DNA from: an uncultured Sulfurimonas sp. | GTDB taxonomy: Bacteria; Campylobacterota; Campylobacteria; Campylobacterales; Sulfurimonadaceae | Reading direction: 5' to 3' | Length of the DNA: 64,000 nucleotides | NCBI RefSeq assembly: GCF_963662755.1 | Contig: NZ_OY759725.1 | Location: 496,001-560,000 of the forward strand | Shown: positions 18,621 through 27,799 of the stretch, in pieces | How positions within the stretch are numbered: the stretch's first letter is position 1 | Layout: each line of letters starts with the position of its first letter | Notes under the pieces: generated by a model | What the model was told of the DNA's origin: nothing | Database searches by the model: none | Seen by the model: the letters and a program-made list of their open reading frames with translations, nothing else | Position numbers and translations under genes: made by a program

Positions 18621-20369
18621 TTGGACAAAACAATGGATAGAATAACTACTGATTTACTTGCTAATGGTTCTATTATGCAAAACCAAGTTAATAGGCTCTT
18701 GTCAAAAGGTCTAAGTTCTGATTTAATACTAAGAGACATAACCCTTTCTGGTTTTATGACTATGGATAGACTTATTCGTTTTATAGTTGAACAGATAAGA
18801 AATGGTGTCTATGAGCTATCTATAATAGATAACTATGACTATATTGATGAAAAAGAAGTTTTACGAAAACTATCAAAAGAGTTAGATTTAGTATTTTTAG
18901 ACTTAGATGCTATAGATATGGATTATCAATTAACAAGTAAAATACCCTTAACTCAACTAAAAAAACACTCCGTATTACCTATTTCACAAGATGAGATGTA
19001 TGTAACTATAGCCTTTAGTGATCCATTAAATATTGAAGCGCAAGAAGCTATTCAAAGATTATTTCCAAGAAAATTACTAAAGATAGCTACTGCTACAAAA
19101 AAACAGATTCAATCATATCTTTTTAAAGTAGAACTAAAAGATAGCGTAAAAGGTTTAGTTAAAAAAATACGTGATGAATTAAATTCTATAAACTCTATAG
19201 AAGAACAACAAGAAGCTTCTTCTATCCTTTTACTTATTGATGTTGTTTTAAAGGCTTGCATACGTGGTAGAGCGAGTGATGTTCATGTAGAGCCAACAGA
19301 AAAGAACTGTGTTGTTCGTGGTCGTGTGGATGGAAAACTTGCAGAAATATTTATTTTTGAAAAAGATATTTATCCTCCTTTAGCATCAAGGCTAAAACTT
19401 TTAGCTAATCTTGATATAGCCGAGAAAAGAAAACCTCAAGATGGTCGTTTTTCTACAGCAATTGGTGATAGAGAGTATGATTTTCGTATATCTACCCTTC
19501 CTATTCTTTATGGAGAGTCTATCGTTATGCGTATTCTTGATAAAGAAAAAGCACTTGTTAAACTCGAAGATGCCGGCATGGATACACTAAGTTATAATAA
19601 ACTCATAAAAGGTCTTAGAGAGCCATTTGGTATTATATTAGTTACAGGACCAACTGGAAGTGGTAAAACAACAACTCTTTATGGTGCACTAAATGAACTT
19701 AGAAATGTTGAAGACAAAGTTATTACGGTTGAAGATCCTGTAGAATATAGAATGAACTTAATTCAACAAGTTCAAGTAAACCCAAAAGTTGGTCTTAGCT
19801 TTGCAGATGCACTTCGTTCTATATTAAGACAAGACCCTGATAAAATTATGATTGGTGAAATTCGTGATCATGAAACTTTAGAAATAGCTATAAAAGCAGC
19901 TCTAACTGGTCATATGGTTATCTCTACTCTTCATACAAACGACTCAATAAGCGCTATACCACGTATGATTGATATGGGTATTGAGAGCTATCTCATCAGT
20001 GGCGCATTAGTAGCGATACAAGCACAAAGACTAATTAGAAAAATTTGTTTAAAATGTAAAACAGTAGAAAAAGTTCCATCTTCTATATTAGAAGAATTTG
20101 CAGAGTATATTCCAGAACATGCTGTATTTTACAAAGGTGAGGGATGTAAAGAGTGCAACGATACAGGTTATATGGGTAGAGAAATGATTTGTGAAGTTTT
20201 AAATGTAACCGAAGCTTTATCATCACTTATAGCAAAAGGTGCATCAAAAGATGCAATGTTAGCTCAAGCACTAAAAGATGGTTTTGTAGGGATTTTTGAA
20301 AATGGAATTCAAAAAGCCTTAGATGGTATTACGAGTATAGAAGAAGTATTAAGGGTGGCTAAAGGATGA
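18621..20369 (+). CDS. GspE/PilB family assembly ATPase
   Basis: 582 aa from a TTG start two bases after the previous stop; an ATG at 18633 is the alternative. MshEN-like N-terminal domain (about 1-160), then the hexameric ATPase core: Walker A GPTGSGKTT (about 343-351), Asp box DPVEYR, Walker B IMIGEIRDHETLE, His box ISTLHTND, and the zinc-binding tetracysteine (CLKC ... CKEC, about 475-515) typical of extension ATPases rather than PilT. Powers pilin polymerisation or pseudopilus assembly. Comparable to MshE and to CtsE, which C. jejuni needs for transformation. Confidence 0.93.
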   Translation: MDKTMDRITTDLLANGSIMQNQVNRLLSKGLSSDLILRDITLSGFMTMDRLIRFIVEQIRNGVYELSIIDNYDYIDEKEVLRKLSKELDLVFLDLDAIDMDYQLTSKIPLTQLKKHSVLPISQDEMYVTIAFSDPLNIEAQEAIQRLFPRKLLKIATATKKQIQSYLFKVELKDSVKGLVKKIRDELNSINSIEEQQEASSILLLIDVVLKACIRGRASDVHVEPTEKNCVVRGRVDGKLAEIFIFEKDIYPPLASRLKLLANLDIAEKRKPQDGRFSTAIGDREYDFRISTLPILYGESIVMRILDKEKALVKLEDAGMDTLSYNKLIKGLREPFGIILVTGPTGSGKTTTLYGALNELRNVEDKVITVEDPVEYRMNLIQQVQVNPKVGLSFADALRSILRQDPDKIMIGEIRDHETLEIAIKAALTGHMVISTLHTNDSISAIPRMIDMGIESYLISGALVAIQAQRLIRKICLKCKTVEKVPSSILEEFAEYIPEHAVFYKGEGCKECNDTGYMGREMICEVLNVTEALSSLIAKGASKDAMLAQALKDGFVGIFENGIQKALDGITSIEEVLRVAKG

Positions 20370-21610
20370 AATATTTTGTTGCAACGATTCTTACAAAAGG
20401 TAAGAGAGAAAAGATACCCTTATATGCTAAAGACAGAAAAGAAGCTAGTGATTATGCAAAATTAAAATATTCTGGAATTATTATTAAAGTAGTAGAGGAA
20501 AAAGAACCTCTTGAAGCGCAATTTAAAAGATTTAAAGCAAACTTTTTTCAAAATATAAAAAAAAGAAAAATTAATCCAGATGCTCAAATAGCTTCCATTA
20601 GACAGCTAGCTGTAATGACAAATGCGGGTATATCTATTCATGATTCACTTAACGAAATCTCAGATTCAACTGATGATGTAGCTTTAAAGCACGTTTTTAG
20701 CAAACTTTCCGATGATATAAACTCAGGTTATTCACTCTCAGCATCTATGGATAATTTTAGATTTGAGTTAGGAAATCTTACAATTGCTATGGTTCAACTT
20801 GGAGAAAAAACAGGTAATTTAGATGAAGCATTATATGCACTAGCAGATATGCTTGAAGAGATTCGTGCAAATATTATTAAGTTTAAAAAAGCTATGGCAT
20901 ACCCTAGAAATGTTATGATAGCAATGGCTATTGCTTTTACAGTACTTATCTCTTTTGTTGTACCAAAATTTAAAACAATTTTTGAACAATTAAATACTGA
21001 ACTTCCCTTACCTACACAAATACTACTTACTTTAGAACATTTATTCAATAACTACGGCTTATATGTAATAGCTGTTTTATTTTTAGCATTTATGTTTTTT
21101 AGATACCTTATCTCAAATTACAAGCATATAAGATTTGGATGGCACAAATTTTTGCTTAGAACATATCTTATAAAAAACATCATTAAGTTTTCAACACTAA
21201 GTCGTTTTACTCTTGTATTTTCTGAATTAGTTCGTGCGGGTATTCCTATTGCTGAGGCACTAGACACTTCTATCTCAATGATAGATAATCTTCCTCTAAA
21301 ACTTAAGCTCTCATCCGTCCGTATGACTGTTGAAAAAGGTGGTACTCTAAACACTGGACTTAAAGAGACTAAACTATTTGAAAATATGATTATTCAAATG
21401 GTACGTGCTGGAGAAGATAGTGGTACTCTAGATGCTATGATGCAAAAAGTTGCAGATTATTATAAAATGAAATTTGATGCTATTATTGATGGATTATCAG
21501 ATGCTATAGAACCTATTATGCTTGTAATTATTGCATCTATGGTAATACTTCTTGCTCTTGGTATATTTTTACCAATCTGGGGACTTGGTTCAGCTGTTGG
21601 AGGAGGCTAA
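20366..21610 (+). CDS. GspF/PilC family inner-membrane platform protein
   Basis: 414 aa with two T2SSF domains (about 68-190 and 275-400) and three membrane helices, the standard plan. QLAVMTNAGISIHDSL and FSELVRAGIPIAEAL are the paired domain signatures; it ends at a helix (LGIFLPIWGLGSAVGGG). Works with the GspE-like ATPase at the base of the pilus. It overlaps that gene by 4 bases and ends the operon, with its last 4 bases overlapping the convergent YigZ-family gene. No pilin or prepilin peptidase gene is present in the window. Confidence 0.92.
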   Translation: MKYFVATILTKGKREKIPLYAKDRKEASDYAKLKYSGIIIKVVEEKEPLEAQFKRFKANFFQNIKKRKINPDAQIASIRQLAVMTNAGISIHDSLNEISDSTDDVALKHVFSKLSDDINSGYSLSASMDNFRFELGNLTIAMVQLGEKTGNLDEALYALADMLEEIRANIIKFKKAMAYPRNVMIAMAIAFTVLISFVVPKFKTIFEQLNTELPLPTQILLTLEHLFNNYGLYVIAVLFLAFMFFRYLISNYKHIRFGWHKFLLRTYLIKNIIKFSTLSRFTLVFSELVRAGIPIAEALDTSISMIDNLPLKLKLSSVRMTVEKGGTLNTGLKETKLFENMIIQMVRAGEDSGTLDAMMQKVADYYKMKFDAIIDGLSDAIEPIMLVIIASMVILLALGIFLPIWGLGSAVGGG

Positions 21611-22185
21611 AGACTTAAAGTTTCCACCAATCTATCCATTTTTTTTAAGAATTTTTCAATATTTTCTTGCGTTGACTTTAATCTATACGAAGTTTTTATA
21701 TCGTACTTTTTTTCAATAATATTTACACCAAGTTCTTCACACTCATATTCAACCATTCTAATATTTGAGTATTCAAAACATATTTCTACCTCTTCTTCTT
21801 GCTTGTATTGTAAAAGTTTAGCTTTTTGTATAACTAAATTTACAGCATCACTATATGCACGAACTAGCCCACCAGTACCAAGTTTTGTTCCACCAAAATA
21901 ACGAACTATAATGACTGCACTATTAATAATTTCTGCACCTTGCAGAACAAAAAGAGATGGTTTTCCTGATGTACCTTTTGGTTCCCCATCATCACTTGAA
22001 TGCTCAACTATTTGATTAAACTCATTTAAGTATCTATAAGCAACAACAAAGTGTCTAGCTTTTGGATGTTCTTGTTTTAGTATATCAAGTCTATTTTTGA
22101 AGTCTTTATATGAAGTAAGGTAAGCAATAAATTTAGATTGCTTTACCTCAAGAGTGTTTGTATAAGTTTTATCAACAAAATTCAT
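21607..22185 (-). CDS. YigZ/IMPACT family protein
   Basis: 192 aa. N-terminal UPF0029/IMPACT domain with the signature SDDGEPKGTSGKPSLFVL and VIIVRYFGGTKLGTGGLVRAY, then a ferredoxin-like C-terminal domain. YigZ/IMPACT proteins are thought to bind RNA or act in translation control; the bacterial function is not settled. Located 6 bases after yebC on the same strand. Confidence 0.92.
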   Translation of the reverse strand: MNFVDKTYTNTLEVKQSKFIAYLTSYKDFKNRLDILKQEHPKARHFVVAYRYLNEFNQIVEHSSDDGEPKGTSGKPSLFVLQGAEIINSAVIIVRYFGGTKLGTGGLVRAYSDAVNLVIQKAKLLQYKQEEEVEICFEYSNIRMVEYECEELGVNIIEKKYDIKTSYRLKSTQENIEKFLKKMDRLVETLSL

Positions 22186-22191
22186 TATAAA

Positions 22192-22902
22192 TTATTCAAT
22201 ATTTGTAAATACCTTTTGAACATCTTCATCATCTTCTAATCTTTCTAAAATTTTATCAATGTCTGTTTGTTGTTTATCAGAGATACTAATAGGAGCATTA
22301 GCCATTCTTTCTAAGTTTGCTTTTGTAATCTCTATATCCATACTATCTAAAGCTTCAGTTAGTGTACCAAAACTTGTATAATCTCCAGTTATCAAACAAA
22401 CGCCATCTTCTGCTTCAATATCTTCAAGTCCAGCATCTATAAGCTCTAACTCTAACTCTTCTATATCCATGTCATCTTTTAATTCAAACTCAATTATAGC
22501 TTTTCTATCAAACATAAATTCTAATGAACCATTTGTTAAAAGTTCACCACCATGTTTTGTTAGTATATTTTTCACATTAGCAACTGTTCTTGTATTATTG
22601 TCTGTCATACACTCTATAAAGATTAAAACACCATGCGGAGCTTTTCCCTCAAAGTTAACTTCTAGCATACTTGCAGTATCTTTTGCAGATGCTCTTTTTA
22701 TAGCCGCTTCAATATTGTCTTTTGGCATATTTTCAGCTTTAGCATTTAATATAGCTGTACGAAGTTTTGCATTCATATCTGGGTCACTACTACCCTCTTT
22801 AGCTGCCATTGTAATTATCTTACCTAATTTTGGAAACAACTTTGACATTGCTCCCCATCTTTTCATTTTTGATGCTTTTCTATATTCAAAGGCTCTACCC
22901 AT
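22192..22902 (-). CDS. yebC: YebC/PmpR family protein
   Basis: 236 aa, standard size. Begins [20 protein letters not shown] and carries [14 protein letters not shown] and [22 protein letters not shown], the core signatures of the family. Long annotated as a transcriptional regulator; recent work links YebC proteins to translation of proline-rich or stalling sequences. Starts 22 bases downstream of the small acidic hypothetical gene on the same strand. Confidence 0.95.
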   Translation of the reverse strand: MGRAFEYRKASKMKRWGAMSKLFPKLGKIITMAAKEGSSDPDMNAKLRTAILNAKAENMPKDNIEAAIKRASAKDTASMLEVNFEGKAPHGVLIFIECMTDNNTRTVANVKNILTKHGGELLTNGSLEFMFDRKAIIEFELKDDMDIEELELELIDAGLEDIEAEDGVCLITGDYTSFGTLTEALDSMDIEITKANLERMANAPISISDKQQTDIDKILERLEDDEDVQKVFTNIE

Positions 22903-22924
22903 TTTTTATTCCTTTAATTTTATA

Positions 22925-23272
22925 TTAATTTATTTGTGAGATGCTAAGTGCACCATTTTCACTATAATCTACAACTATTTTACTACTTTCATCTTCTTTT
23001 AATAAATTGATAGTTAGTTTTCTACTTTCTAAATTATCATTTTTTAAAAGTTCAATACTATGATTTTCTAAAGAGTCTCCCAGAGCATCTATAATTTTTG
23101 AACTAAGCTTCAGCCAGTGTCTATTTAGTCTCTCTTCTTCTTCAAAAAAAAGACCACTCTCATCATATTCAATTTCGTGAGCTTGATTTGCTACATTGTT
23201 TAACTTATCAAATAATCTTTGAGAATCAATAAAACTACTCTTTAAAACATCATAATCTTCATCATTCAACAT
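22925..23272 (-). CDS. hypothetical acidic protein, 115 aa
   Basis: Soluble, acidic, mostly helical, no signal peptide and no family I recognise. Codon use is like its neighbours. First gene of a probable three-gene transcript (this gene, yebC, yigZ-like) reading away from the plus-strand gene at 23346. Function unknown. Confidence 0.6.
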   Translation of the reverse strand: MLNDEDYDVLKSSFIDSQRLFDKLNNVANQAHEIEYDESGLFFEEEERLNRHWLKLSSKIIDALGDSLENHSIELLKNDNLESRKLTINLLKEDESSKIVVDYSENGALSISQIN

Positions 23273-23311
23273 TTTTCATACCTATAAAACCATATTTTAA
23301 ATTCAAAAATG

Positions 23312-23317
23312 TATAAT
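23312..23317 (+). promoter_or_regulatory. -10 element TATAAT for the 163-aa gene
   Basis: Perfect TATAAT 28 bases before the ATG at 23346, in the 73-base divergent intergenic region. No clear -35, which is normal for Campylobacterota promoters. Confidence 0.5.
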
Positions 23318-23345
23318 AACACATATATTTATATTGGGGATTTAA

Positions 23346-23837
23346 ATGGGACTTAGTTTTAAATTTAAACACCACTTTTTTAATGCCTTTCGTGAATTTT
23401 TTGTTTATAATCACGGATCACTAGAATTTCGTGCTAAAATTTTTGCACTTATTATCATTTCAAACGAAGATGTCAATGATGATTGTTACTCAATAGTAAA
23501 AAACATTGGTATGAGTATATATAAAAATGATGAAGATAGAGCTGATTTATTGATGCTCTCAACAAAAGAGTTAGTAAAAAAAGTTCAAGATAATAATGGC
23601 TTAGATATAGATACATTAATATCTCATATTCAAAAAGAATTAAAAATAATTCCTAGATATGCAAAAAAAATAGATATAGAATCTTTAAGACCAATAGTAG
23701 CTTTAACTAGAGATAGAGATACGATTTCTTATCAAGAAAATATTTTAGAATTTTTAAAAAATTTAAAAGAAGAGACTCTTCATAACAAAAAAACTCAAAT
23801 TGCTAAAGATGAAGAAAATTTAGAATCTAAATACTAA
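23346..23837 (+). CDS. hypothetical protein, 163 aa
   Basis: Soluble, helix-rich, without signal peptide or recognised motif; the middle (EFRAKIFALIIISNEDVNDD) suggests an all-helical, TerB-like bundle, but this is a guess. Single plus-strand gene in a minus-strand block, with its own TATAAT upstream. Its last 11 bases overlap the end of the convergent PP-loop gene. Confidence 0.62.
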   Translation: MGLSFKFKHHFFNAFREFFVYNHGSLEFRAKIFALIIISNEDVNDDCYSIVKNIGMSIYKNDEDRADLLMLSTKELVKKVQDNNGLDIDTLISHIQKELKIIPRYAKKIDIESLRPIVALTRDRDTISYQENILEFLKNLKEETLHNKKTQIAKDEENLESKY

Positions 23838-24588
23838 ACTTTTCTTTATCAAAAAAACTATCTACTGAGATATTTTTAAAAGCAGCGTTCATACTAACAA
23901 AAAGTGATGGAAACTCTTTTTCCATCTTAGCTAACATCTCTTTTGTGTTTGCACGAGCGTGTGGCATCTTGATATCAAATCGCATAGCAGGACAAGCTTC
24001 ATCACCGATTGCAGAAATACCATTATCTTGCACAAAAGCTCTCAATTGACGCTCTCGCATCTGAATAAGTGGGCGAATAATAATTAGACCATTTTCTGCT
24101 TTATACTTTGGAGCAAGTGATCGCATCTGCCCATTGTAAATAAAGTTCATAAAAAAACTCTCTGCAGCGTCATCCATATGATGACCAAGAGCCAATTTAT
24201 TGCATCCATATTGCTCTGCAACACCATAGAGAGTTCCTCTTCTCATCCTAGAGAAGAAACTACAAAAAGATGAATTTTTTCTTATTTTCTCTTCTGCTAA
24301 ATCATATATTTTTGTATCATGTATAATATAAGGTATATCATATTCCTTACAGTGAGCACTTAGATTATCAAAGTTTTCGCCCATTCCATAACCAACAGTT
24401 ACAGCTAAAAAATCAAACTTAAAAGGAGCACGACGTTGCTGTTCTTTCATAGCATGAATCATTGTAAGAGAGTCTTTGCCACCACTTAATCCAACTAAAA
24501 TTTTATCACCTTCTTGGATTAAGTCAAACTCAGCATTTGTCTTGCCAAGTTTTGACATGATTTTTTTGGATGGACATATACTTTTCAT
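23827..24588 (-). CDS. TtcA-like PP-loop tRNA thiolation protein
   Basis: 253 aa of the N-type ATP pyrophosphatase superfamily. PP-loop LSGGKDS (34-40), LALGHHMDDAAESFFMN and SRMRRGTLY are TtcA hallmarks (2-thiolation of tRNA cytidine 32). TtcA normally has a CxxC pair before SRxRRG as Fe-S ligands. Here Cys109 is present but the second position is Phe112, so the site reads CSFF; a later Cys lies in DEACPAMRFD. The cluster would have fewer cysteine ligands, or the protein belongs to a related subgroup with another tRNA target. Ends convergently with the 163-aa gene. Confidence 0.78.
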   Translation of the reverse strand: MKSICPSKKIMSKLGKTNAEFDLIQEGDKILVGLSGGKDSLTMIHAMKEQQRRAPFKFDFLAVTVGYGMGENFDNLSAHCKEYDIPYIIHDTKIYDLAEEKIRKNSSFCSFFSRMRRGTLYGVAEQYGCNKLALGHHMDDAAESFFMNFIYNGQMRSLAPKYKAENGLIIIRPLIQMRERQLRAFVQDNGISAIGDEACPAMRFDIKMPHARANTKEMLAKMEKEFPSLFVSMNAAFKNISVDSFFDKEKFSI

Positions 24589-24657
24589 ATTAACTTCTGC
24601 AAAATAAAGTCCACTGCTTTAGTGAATCTAGTGTTAATATTGTAAAATTTATTTTGT

Positions 24658-25359
24658 TCATTTTGCATTATCAATGATAGAATTTACCATTTTCATAATA
24701 AATTCAGCTGATATAATTGCACTTGATTCCATAAATTCATCAAATGAAAAACTTGCATCTGTATCTGCCGTATCACTTATAGCACGAAGAATAAAAAATG
24801 GAACATTAAGAGATTTACAAACAACAGCCACAGAACCACCTTCCATCTCTAAAGCATCTGCATTAAAATTTTTAACTATGTTTGATTTGATATTTTCATC
24901 GTGAACAAATTGATCACCCGTAGCAATAATACCTTCTTGAAGTGATTTACCTAACTCTTTTGCAACCTCTTTAGACAACTTAATCAACTCAGAATCAGCT
25001 TCAACAAATACGCTACCACCAGGAACAAAGCCCATAGGATGACCAAAAGCAGTTATATCTAAATCATGTTGAGATAGTTTAGTAGCTACAATTAAATCTC
25101 CTATTTTAAGATTTGGATTGATTCCACCAGCTACTCCACTAAAGAGTAATTTATCACAATTAAAATGTTGAATCATTGTAGATGCAGTAAGGGTTGAAAA
25201 AACTTTACCTATTTTAGAATAAGCTACAACTATCTCAACACCATTATATGTAGCTTCATAATACTCATTGTCAGCATATTTTGTTGTTTTATAAGTTCCT
25301 AGTTTTTTCAGTATTGGAGCTACTTCTTCGGGCATTGCACCCATAATTGCTATTTTCAT
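24658..25359 (-). CDS. mtnN: 5'-methylthioadenosine/S-adenosylhomocysteine (and aminodeoxyfutalosine) nucleosidase
   Basis: 233 aa, complete MTAN domain: MKIAIMGAMPEEVAPI, SGVAGGINPNLKIGDL, DALEMEGGSVA (substrate-binding Glu) and ISDTAD (catalytic Asp). It cleaves adenine from MTA and SAH. In Campylobacterota the same enzyme also processes 6-amino-6-deoxyfutalosine in the alternative menaquinone pathway, which is likely here but not shown by sequence. Its start overlaps the stop of the nitrilase-family gene by one base. Confidence 0.93.
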   Translation of the reverse strand: MKIAIMGAMPEEVAPILKKLGTYKTTKYADNEYYEATYNGVEIVVAYSKIGKVFSTLTASTMIQHFNCDKLLFSGVAGGINPNLKIGDLIVATKLSQHDLDITAFGHPMGFVPGGSVFVEADSELIKLSKEVAKELGKSLQEGIIATGDQFVHDENIKSNIVKNFNADALEMEGGSVAVVCKSLNVPFFILRAISDTADTDASFSFDEFMESSAIISAEFIMKMVNSIIDNAK

Positions 25360-26090
25360 TATTTATTTTCCTTTTTTAGCGTAAATGTTTTTGAAATTGT
25401 TTCATATCTTGGCAATTTATGAATTATTTTTCCATTTTTATCAACTATACAACTTGCACCCCAAAATCCAAGTCCATCTTCAAAACCAACACGATTAACA
25501 AAAATAAGTTCTGCACGACACTCAGATGCTACTCTTTGGATTATACGATACCATTTATTTTCTATGTTTAAACCCTCATCACTAAATCCACGAGCAGGAG
25601 ATGCAACAAGTGCTATTATTAAATCTGGATTTTCTTTTATCAAATCTCTATGCACAGATTCATGCCATAAATCTTCACAAACTAACATTGAAATTTTGCC
25701 AAATTTACTTGCAAAACTTTCAAATATTTCACCTGCTTTAAAGTATCTTGCTTCTTCAAACATACCATAATTTGGGAGATGTACTTTATTGTGTTGACTA
25801 ATTAATTTTGCATCTGAAAAATAAAGAGCCGCATTTCTAAACGACTCTTTATCTCTGATAGCACCACCAACAACAATATCAATTTTTTTACTTAACTCTG
25901 CCAATATAGACAATTCGTCAATATTCCAAGCATCTTCAAATAGTTTGTCTTGCAAAAGATACCCATTTAATGACAACTCACTAAAAACTATTAAATCACT
26001 TTCATCTTGAAAGTTTTTTACTATTTTACATATATCATTTAAATTTGATCTATTTAATTTTGGTGCTGTTTGAACAAGCGTTACTCTCAT
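25359..26090 (-). CDS. carbon-nitrogen hydrolase (nitrilase superfamily)
   Basis: 243 aa with the complete Glu-Lys-Cys triad: Glu38 in FSELSLNG, Lys102 in HNKVHLP, Cys138 in LVCEDLWH. It is therefore probably an active amidase or amidohydrolase. The substrate is not determined; family members act on omega-amides, carbamoyl compounds or NAD-synthetase glutamine. It lies between fabD (1 base) and mtnN (1-base overlap) in one transcript. Confidence 0.85.
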   Translation of the reverse strand: MRVTLVQTAPKLNRSNLNDICKIVKNFQDESDLIVFSELSLNGYLLQDKLFEDAWNIDELSILAELSKKIDIVVGGAIRDKESFRNAALYFSDAKLISQHNKVHLPNYGMFEEARYFKAGEIFESFASKFGKISMLVCEDLWHESVHRDLIKENPDLIIALVASPARGFSDEGLNIENKWYRIIQRVASECRAELIFVNRVGFEDGLGFWGASCIVDKNGKIIHKLPRYETISKTFTLKKENK

Positions 26091-26091
26091 T

Positions 26092-27030
26092 TTAATTACA
26101 AATTTCTTCTGAAACCTTTTGTAATGAGTCCATATCTGAAATATTTAAAGTAATTAAATCTTTTGCAATTCTTTTATTTAAACCTTTTAGCGTAACACCA
26201 TTACCAAATTCTATAGCCATATCAACATCATTTGCAATAGCTAAAATAGATTGTTTATATTTTACAGGTTTAACAAGTTGCTCTTTTAGTAAAGTTACTG
26301 CTTGAGCCTTAGTATTGTACGATTGAGTTGTAACATTAGATATTATTGGGGCACTAAATTCATCTTTAATCATATCATTCATCATCTGTGCTAAAGGTTC
26401 TTGAGCAGGAGACAAAATTTCACAATGAGATGCTACTGACATATTAAGCAGTAGTGCTCTTTTTGCACCAGCATCTTTAAATGTTTGTTCTAAAGATGCC
26501 AAATCAGCTTTCATACCAGCTACAACTAATTGTCCATCTTGATTATAATTTGCTGGCCAAACTTTTTTACCTTCTGCTTGAGCCTTAGCACAAATAGATT
26601 CTACATTTTCATCATCAAGTCCTACGATAGCCATCATTCCAGCTTCTATTTTCTCACAAGCACTCTGCATAAATGCCCCACGATTATGAACAAGTTCAAC
26701 AGCATCAATATAATCAATAGCACCACTTGCACACAATGCAGAGAACTCACCTAATGAATGACCCAAGAAAAGTGTAGCTTCTACATTTGGACATTTTTCT
26801 TTAAAAAGACGATAAGCTATCATCTGAACAAGAAGTATAGCAGGTTGAGTAAATGCAGTTTGACCTAGTTTTTCATTTTCTTCAAATATAATTTCTTTAA
26901 AATCAACACCTATTCTCTTCCCAGCTTTATCAAACATCTCTTTTGCTATATCAGAATTATTATAAAAATCTTGACCCATGCCTATTGCTTGACTACCTTG
27001 ACCTGCAAATATCATTGCTATTTTACTCAT
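26092..27030 (-). CDS. fabD: malonyl-CoA:ACP transacylase
   Basis: 312 aa, standard. FAGQGSQAIGMG at the N-terminus, the nucleophile motif GHSLGEFSAL (about 90-99) and MSVASHCEIL with the catalytic His. Loads malonyl groups onto acyl carrier protein for fatty acid synthesis. Other fab genes are not adjacent. Lies 16 bases downstream of the NtrC-like gene in the same run as slyD. Confidence 0.95.
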   Translation of the reverse strand: MSKIAMIFAGQGSQAIGMGQDFYNNSDIAKEMFDKAGKRIGVDFKEIIFEENEKLGQTAFTQPAILLVQMIAYRLFKEKCPNVEATLFLGHSLGEFSALCASGAIDYIDAVELVHNRGAFMQSACEKIEAGMMAIVGLDDENVESICAKAQAEGKKVWPANYNQDGQLVVAGMKADLASLEQTFKDAGAKRALLLNMSVASHCEILSPAQEPLAQMMNDMIKDEFSAPIISNVTTQSYNTKAQAVTLLKEQLVKPVKYKQSILAIANDVDMAIEFGNGVTLKGLNKRIAKDLITLNISDMDSLQKVSEEICN

Positions 27031-27046
27031 AGTTTTCCCTTTTAAA

Positions 27047-27799
27047 TTATAAATGTATTTTATTTTCAGCTATTTTTTTTCTAAGTGTATTTCTATTTAA
27101 ACCCAATTTTTCAGAGAGCTGAAGTTGTGACTTAAACCTAGTAAGTCCAGCTCTAATAAGTGGCACTTCATAAAGATACAAAAAATTTTTATAATCACTT
27201 TGTGAACCTAACTTATCTACTAAATAGTTTTCTAAGATACTCATCAGCTCTTTATCTTTAATATCATGAAGCAAAGAATGAATCATAACTTGTCTTTTAA
27301 GAGAGTTAGAATTTTGAGATAAATCTGGAATAAAATTTTTAGTATCAAAGTTTATACTACTACAAAATAGTGAAGACGCTTCATTAAGAAATTTTTGAAC
27401 TAATGCTTCAATATCTTCTAACCTCTCTCTAAGAGGTGGAACATTAAATTTAACACTAAACATTTCATCAATATATTCATTTGAATAAGAATTTTTAGCA
27501 GTTGCAACAACTCTAATAGAGTTTTTATTAATAACGTCTACAATTCTTTTTATATTTGGTGAATTTTCTAAATTACTTATAATGATTTCATTAACACTTT
27601 CTATCGTGCTAATGAGCTCATCTAAGTTAGATGCATCAACTGTTGTAGCATCTGGAAGTATGTAACGAGCTAGACTTTTTTTACCGACACCTATTTCTCC
27701 AGTTATAAGAGCATTTACACCAAGTGACTTTAAAAGAGTAGCTGTTTTAAATGCTTTCTGTGATGATTCAGAAGCAGTTATAAAACTAGTCGCATCCAC
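27047..27799 (-). CDS. degenerate NtrC-type AAA/Fis-HTH protein (no sigma-54 contact loop)
   Basis: About 250 aa: a shortened AAA domain with Walker A GEIGVGKKS (34-42) and the C-terminal signature NVPPLRERLEDIEALVQKFL, then a Fis-type helix-turn-helix (LSEKLGLNRNTLRKKI). The stretch that normally carries GAFTGA is missing, and the Walker B aspartate-glutamate is replaced (IIISNLENSP where LFLDEIGxxP is expected). It should not activate sigma-54 polymerase or hydrolyse ATP in the usual way; a DNA-binding or scaffold role is possible. The frame opens at GTG 27823 inside slyD; GTG 27799 reduces the overlap, but the start is uncertain. Confidence 0.7.
   Translation of the reverse strand: MDATSFITASESSQKAFKTATLLKSLGVNALITGEIGVGKKSLARYILPDATTVDASNLDELISTIESVNEIIISNLENSPNIKRIVDVINKNSIRVVATAKNSYSNEYIDEMFSVKFNVPPLRERLEDIEALVQKFLNEASSLFCSSINFDTKNFIPDLSQNSNSLKRQVMIHSLLHDIKDKELMSILENYLVDKLGSQSDYKNFLYLYEVPLIRAGLTRFKSQLQLSEKLGLNRNTLRKKIAENKIHL

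Noticed and set aside
22469..22939. 156-aa plus-strand frame opposite yebC
   Set aside because: Antisense shadow of yebC; hydrophobic translation without homology-like motifs.
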